Source: Allobosea sp. 47.2.35
GTDB taxonomy: Bacteria > Pseudomonadota > Alphaproteobacteria > Rhizobiales > Beijerinckiaceae
NCBI RefSeq assembly: GCF_024655635.1
Contig: NZ_JANLGI010000017.1
Location: 62,001 to 126,000, forward strand
Length of the DNA stretch: 64,000 bases
Reading direction: 5' to 3'
Positions within the stretch are counted from its first letter, which is position 1, and each line of letters starts with the position of its first letter. This document shows positions 61,513 to 64,000 of the stretch, piece after piece. Made by a program: the position numbers and the translations under genes. The notes under the pieces were generated by a model that saw nothing but the letters and a program-made list of their open reading frames with translations, was not told the DNA's origin and ran no database searches.

Positions 61513-62448
61513 TCAAACCGGGGAGACGGCGCCCTTGCGCTCGACGATCAGGCCGTAGGCCTGGGGCTCGCGATGCCTGGCGAAATTGAAGGTGGAGGCC
61601 TTATAGCTCTTTCCGAGGTCCATGTCGCAACGGGCGACGACGAGTTCGTCACCCTCGGTCACGGCCTGTGCCACCACCTCGCCGGTCGGCGCGATGATGC
61701 AGGAGCCGCCGATCTGGTCGACACCGGCCTCCAGACCCGCCTTGGCGACGCCGACGACCCAGGTGGCGTTCTGATAGGCACCGGCCTGCATCACGAGCTG
61801 GTTGTGGAAATTGCCGAGCCGGTCATGGTCCGGGGCCGGCGGGTTGTGCTTGGGCGTGTTGTAGCCGAGCACGATCAACTCGACGTCCTGCAGGCCCATC
61901 GAGCGATAACTCTCGGGCCAGCGGCGGTCGTTGCAGATCATCATGCCGATATTGGCGTCCATCGTCCGCCAGACCGGCCAGCCGAGCTCGCCGGTCTCGA
62001 AATAGCGCTTCTCGAGATTCTGGAAGGGCGCGGCCGGGCGATGCTCGGGATGGCCCGGCAGGTGGATCTTGCGGTACTTGCCGACGATCGAGCCCGACTT
62101 GTCGACGAGGATCGCCGTGTTGAAGCGGCGCTTGCGCCCCTGCTCGAAGGCGAGCTCGCAGAAGCCCAGATGGAAGCCAACGCCGAGGCGCCTGCTCTCC
62201 TCGAAGAGCGGCGCGGTCTCGTTCGAGGGCATCGCCGCCTCAAAGTAACTGTCGATCTCGGCCTCGTCGTCGATCCACCAATGCGGGAAGAAGGCGGTGA
62301 GCGCGGCCTCCGGATAGACGACGAGATCGGCGCCATGACTCTTGGCCTGCCGCATCAATTCGACCATGCGGGCGACGGCCGAGGCCCGGCTCTCATCGCG
62401 CTGGATAGGGCCGAGCTGGGCGGCGGCAACGGTCAGGATGCGGGTCAC
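61513..62448 (-). CDS. N-carbamoyl-D-amino-acid hydrolase (nitrilase superfamily)
   Basis: 311 residues. The Glu-Lys-Cys triad falls at E47 (VVYPEAALTAF), K127 (GKYRKIHLPG) and C172 (MMICNDRRWPE), the same numbers as in the Agrobacterium enzyme, and HPEHRP lies between as in that family. It hydrolyses N-carbamoyl-D-amino acids to the free D-amino acid, CO2 and ammonia. First gene of the leftward enzyme cluster, 22 bp before the metallohydrolase. Confidence 0.93.
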   Translation of the reverse strand: MTRILTVAAAQLGPIQRDESRASAVARMVELMRQAKSHGADLVVYPEAALTAFFPHWWIDDEAEIDSYFEAAMPSNETAPLFEESRRLGVGFHLGFCELAFEQGRKRRFNTAILVDKSGSIVGKYRKIHLPGHPEHRPAAPFQNLEKRYFETGELGWPVWRTMDANIGMMICNDRRWPESYRSMGLQDVELIVLGYNTPKHNPPAPDHDRLGNFHNQLVMQAGAYQNATWVVGVAKAGLEAGVDQIGGSCIIAPTGEVVAQAVTEGDELVVARCDMDLGKSYKASTFNFARHREPQAYGLIVERKGAVSPV

Positions 62449-62500
62449 GTCATAGGCTCCGGATGAGGATCACCCTGCGGGGAAGGCTTTCAAGCACTGA

Positions 62501-62521
62501 GCCGGCGCGTCAAGCGCCGGC
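62501..62521 (-). terminator. Hairpin between the permease and carbamoylase genes
   Basis: GCCGGCGC-N5-GCGCCGGC, an 8-bp perfect GC stem, 39 bp past the permease stop on the minus strand. No clear U-tract. It may end the importer transcript or set the ratio of importer to enzyme mRNA. Confidence 0.4.
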
Positions 62522-62560
62522 AATGCGGGGCGTGGGTTGTCCCAGTTGCGGGGCGAGCCC

Positions 62561-63466
62561 TCAGAGCGTCTTGGCGAGCCTCGGGTCGAGCGAGTCGCGC
62601 AGGCCGTCGCCGAGCAGGTTGACCGCGAGCACGGTGATCGAGAGGAAGACCGCCGGGAACAGGATGATGTGCGGCCGGACCTGCCAGAGCGCCCTGCCCT
62701 CGGCCATAATGTTGCCCCAGGAGGGCGTCGCCGGCGGCACGCCCGCGCCGATGAAGGACAGGATCGCCTCGACGATCATGGCGCTGGCGCAGATATAGGT
62801 CGCCTGCACGCTCATCGGCGCGAAGGTGTTGGGCAGGATATGCCTGACGATGATGCGCGGCACGCGCGCGCCGTTGGCCACTGCCGCCTCGACATAGGGC
62901 TGCTCGCGCAGGGACAGAACGACGCCGCGCACGAGGCGGGCCACGCGCGGGATCTCGGCGATGGTGATGGCGATGATGACGTTCTGGATCGAGCCGCGCG
63001 TCAGCGCCATCAGGGCGATGGCGAGCAGGATCGGCGGGATCGACATCATGCCGTCGATGATGCGCATGATGATGCCGTCGGCCCAGCGCACGAAACCGGC
63101 AAAGAGGCCGATGGTGAGCCCGATGATCGAGGACAGGACAGCGACGCTGAAGCCGACGAGCAGCGAGACGCGGGCGCCGTAGACCACGCGCGAATAGACA
63201 TCGCGGCCCAGCATGTCGGTGCCGAACCAGTAGAGCTCGGATGGGACGCGGGTGCGGCGGGCCGGCGAGATCGCGGTCGGGTCGGTGGTCCAGAGCAATG
63301 GCGCGAAAATGCCGATCAGCGCCATCAGAACGAGGAGTCCGCCACCGATCGCGACGGACGGATGCCGGCGCAGATAGCGACGGAAGCGAGCGGCGCGGCT
63401 CAGTTCAGCCTTCACCGGTTCAGCGGCTGGTGCCACGGGGGTCGCAAGGGTCGATGGAGCGGTCAA
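62561..63466 (-). CDS. Dipeptide-type ABC transporter permease (DppC-like), TTG start
   Basis: 301 residues. YWFGTDMLGRDVYSRVVYGA, the EAA loop QPYVEAAVANGARVPRIIVRH and the C-terminal VNLLGDGLRDSLDPRL identify DppC. The start is TTG 63466: GAGGA stands seven bases before it and it overlaps the upstream permease stop (TTGA), while no ATG occurs before the first membrane segment. Second importer of the region; it probably serves the D-amino-acid enzymes downstream. Confidence 0.93.
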   Translation of the reverse strand: MTAPSTLATPVAPAAEPVKAELSRAARFRRYLRRHPSVAIGGGLLVLMALIGIFAPLLWTTDPTAISPARRTRVPSELYWFGTDMLGRDVYSRVVYGARVSLLVGFSVAVLSSIIGLTIGLFAGFVRWADGIIMRIIDGMMSIPPILLAIALMALTRGSIQNVIIAITIAEIPRVARLVRGVVLSLREQPYVEAAVANGARVPRIIVRHILPNTFAPMSVQATYICASAMIVEAILSFIGAGVPPATPSWGNIMAEGRALWQVRPHIILFPAVFLSITVLAVNLLGDGLRDSLDPRLAKTL

Positions 63467-64000
63467 TAGCGGATCCTCGGGTCGACGAGGGTATAGGTCA
63501 GGTCGATCAGCAAGTTCACCAGCACGTAGACCAGGCTGAACATCAGCACGACACCCTGGATGACGGGGTAATCGCGGCGCAGGATGGCATCGACGGTGAG
63601 CCGGCCGAGGCCGGGAATGGCGAAGACGCTCTCGGTGACGACGGCGCCGCCGATCAGGAGCGCGATGCCGATGCCGATGATGGTGACGATCGGCACGGCG
63701 GCGTTCTTCAGCGAGTGCAGGAAGAGCACATCCTTCTGCGCCACGCCCTTGGCCTGGGCGGTGCGGACATAGTCCTGCTGCAGCACTTCAAGCATGGTCG
63801 CGCGGGTGATGCGGGCGATCAGCGCGATATAGACGAGGCCGAGCGTGACGGCAGGCAGGATGAGGTTCCTGAGCCAGGGCCAGAAGCCCTGCGAGAACGG
63901 CGTGTAGCCCTGCACCGGCAGCCAATCGAGCTTGAGCGCGAAGAAATAGGCGAGCAGGTAGCCGACGACGAAGACCGGCACCGAGAAGCCCAGCACGGCG
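63463..64000 (-). CDS. Dipeptide-type ABC transporter permease (DppB-like), N-terminus outside window
   Basis: The C-terminal 179 or so residues of a roughly 310-residue permease. GFSVPVFVVGYLLAYFFALKL, the EAA loop YVRTAQAKGVAQKDVLFLHSLKNA and AIPGLGRLTVDAILRRDYPV are DppB features. The frame stays open to the window edge, so the true start lies beyond 64000. The stop overlaps the TTG start of the DppC-like gene. Confidence 0.93.
   Translation of the reverse strand, partial: AVLGFSVPVFVVGYLLAYFFALKLDWLPVQGYTPFSQGFWPWLRNLILPAVTLGLVYIALIARITRATMLEVLQQDYVRTAQAKGVAQKDVLFLHSLKNAAVPIVTIIGIGIALLIGGAVVTESVFAIPGLGRLTVDAILRRDYPVIQGVVLMFSLVYVLVNLLIDLTYTLVDPRIRY

Overview
The window is GC-rich, densely coded bacterial chromosome, most likely from an alphaproteobacterium of the order Hyphomicrobiales (a Bosea- or Methylobacterium-like soil bacterium). 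This rests on the gene families present: a GPR/RgsE-type growth-pole giant protein, a TIGR03808-type Tat protein, a class 3 (Rhizobium etli type) asparaginase, MaeB with a phosphotransacetylase tail, many Dpp/NitT/BMP-type importers, and rhizobial palindromic intergenic elements. The genus is inference. I see no rRNA, tRNA, CRISPR array, insertion sequence or prophage. About 58 protein genes are supported, one cut by each window edge.

Layout. 1-975: a truncated PLP lyase of the methionine gamma-lyase/cystathionine gamma-synthase family, divergent from an Lrp/AsnC regulator. 982-4169: three secreted or lipid-anchored serine hydrolases. 4302-14241: MeaB GTPase, a Tat-exported beta-helix protein, class 3 asparaginase divergent from a kynurenine-formamidase-like hydrolase, a stand-alone RAM domain, MaeB, an oligopeptide-binding protein and D-amino-acid transaminase. 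14362-25086: a purine salvage and catabolism locus, with guanine deaminase divergent from a tightly coupled xdhABC plus BMP-type ABC importer operon. 25410-29077: HU, a VWA protein with a membrane partner, a universal stress protein, a ferredoxin and an Hpt protein.

29340-35360 encodes a 2006-residue membrane-anchored protein built from exact 22- and 33-residue repeats, recognised as a homologue of Agrobacterium GPR / Sinorhizobium RgsE. A small DnaB-like ATPase and an Mla-type lipid transport operon (mlaE-mlaF-mlaD-lipoprotein) follow. 40387-46949: an uncharacterised helical protein, a NitT/TauT-type importer divergent from a creatininase-family gene, SoxR divergent from an NADPH:FMN reductase through a recognisable SoxR-box promoter with 19-bp spacing, and an MBL-fold hydrolase. 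47081-51298: malonate use (matB, matA) with an otnK-type kinase.

51591-64000 is a peptide/amino-acid scavenging region. It holds a Dpp-type importer with gamma-glutamyltransferase and DUF1028 genes, an isolated VgrG/gp5-like octad beta-helix protein, and a leftward cluster of D-threonine-aldolase-like enzyme, Rid protein, acetyltransferase, metallohydrolase, N-carbamoyl-D-amino-acid hydrolase and a second Dpp-type importer. Taken together the last cluster suggests uptake and hydrolysis of N-substituted, D-configured amino acids (inference).

The observations most worth a second look are the repeat architecture and promoter of the growth-pole protein, the orphan beta-helix spike protein, the D-amino-acid cluster, the purine operon with its candidate operator, and two families of paired-hairpin intergenic repeats.
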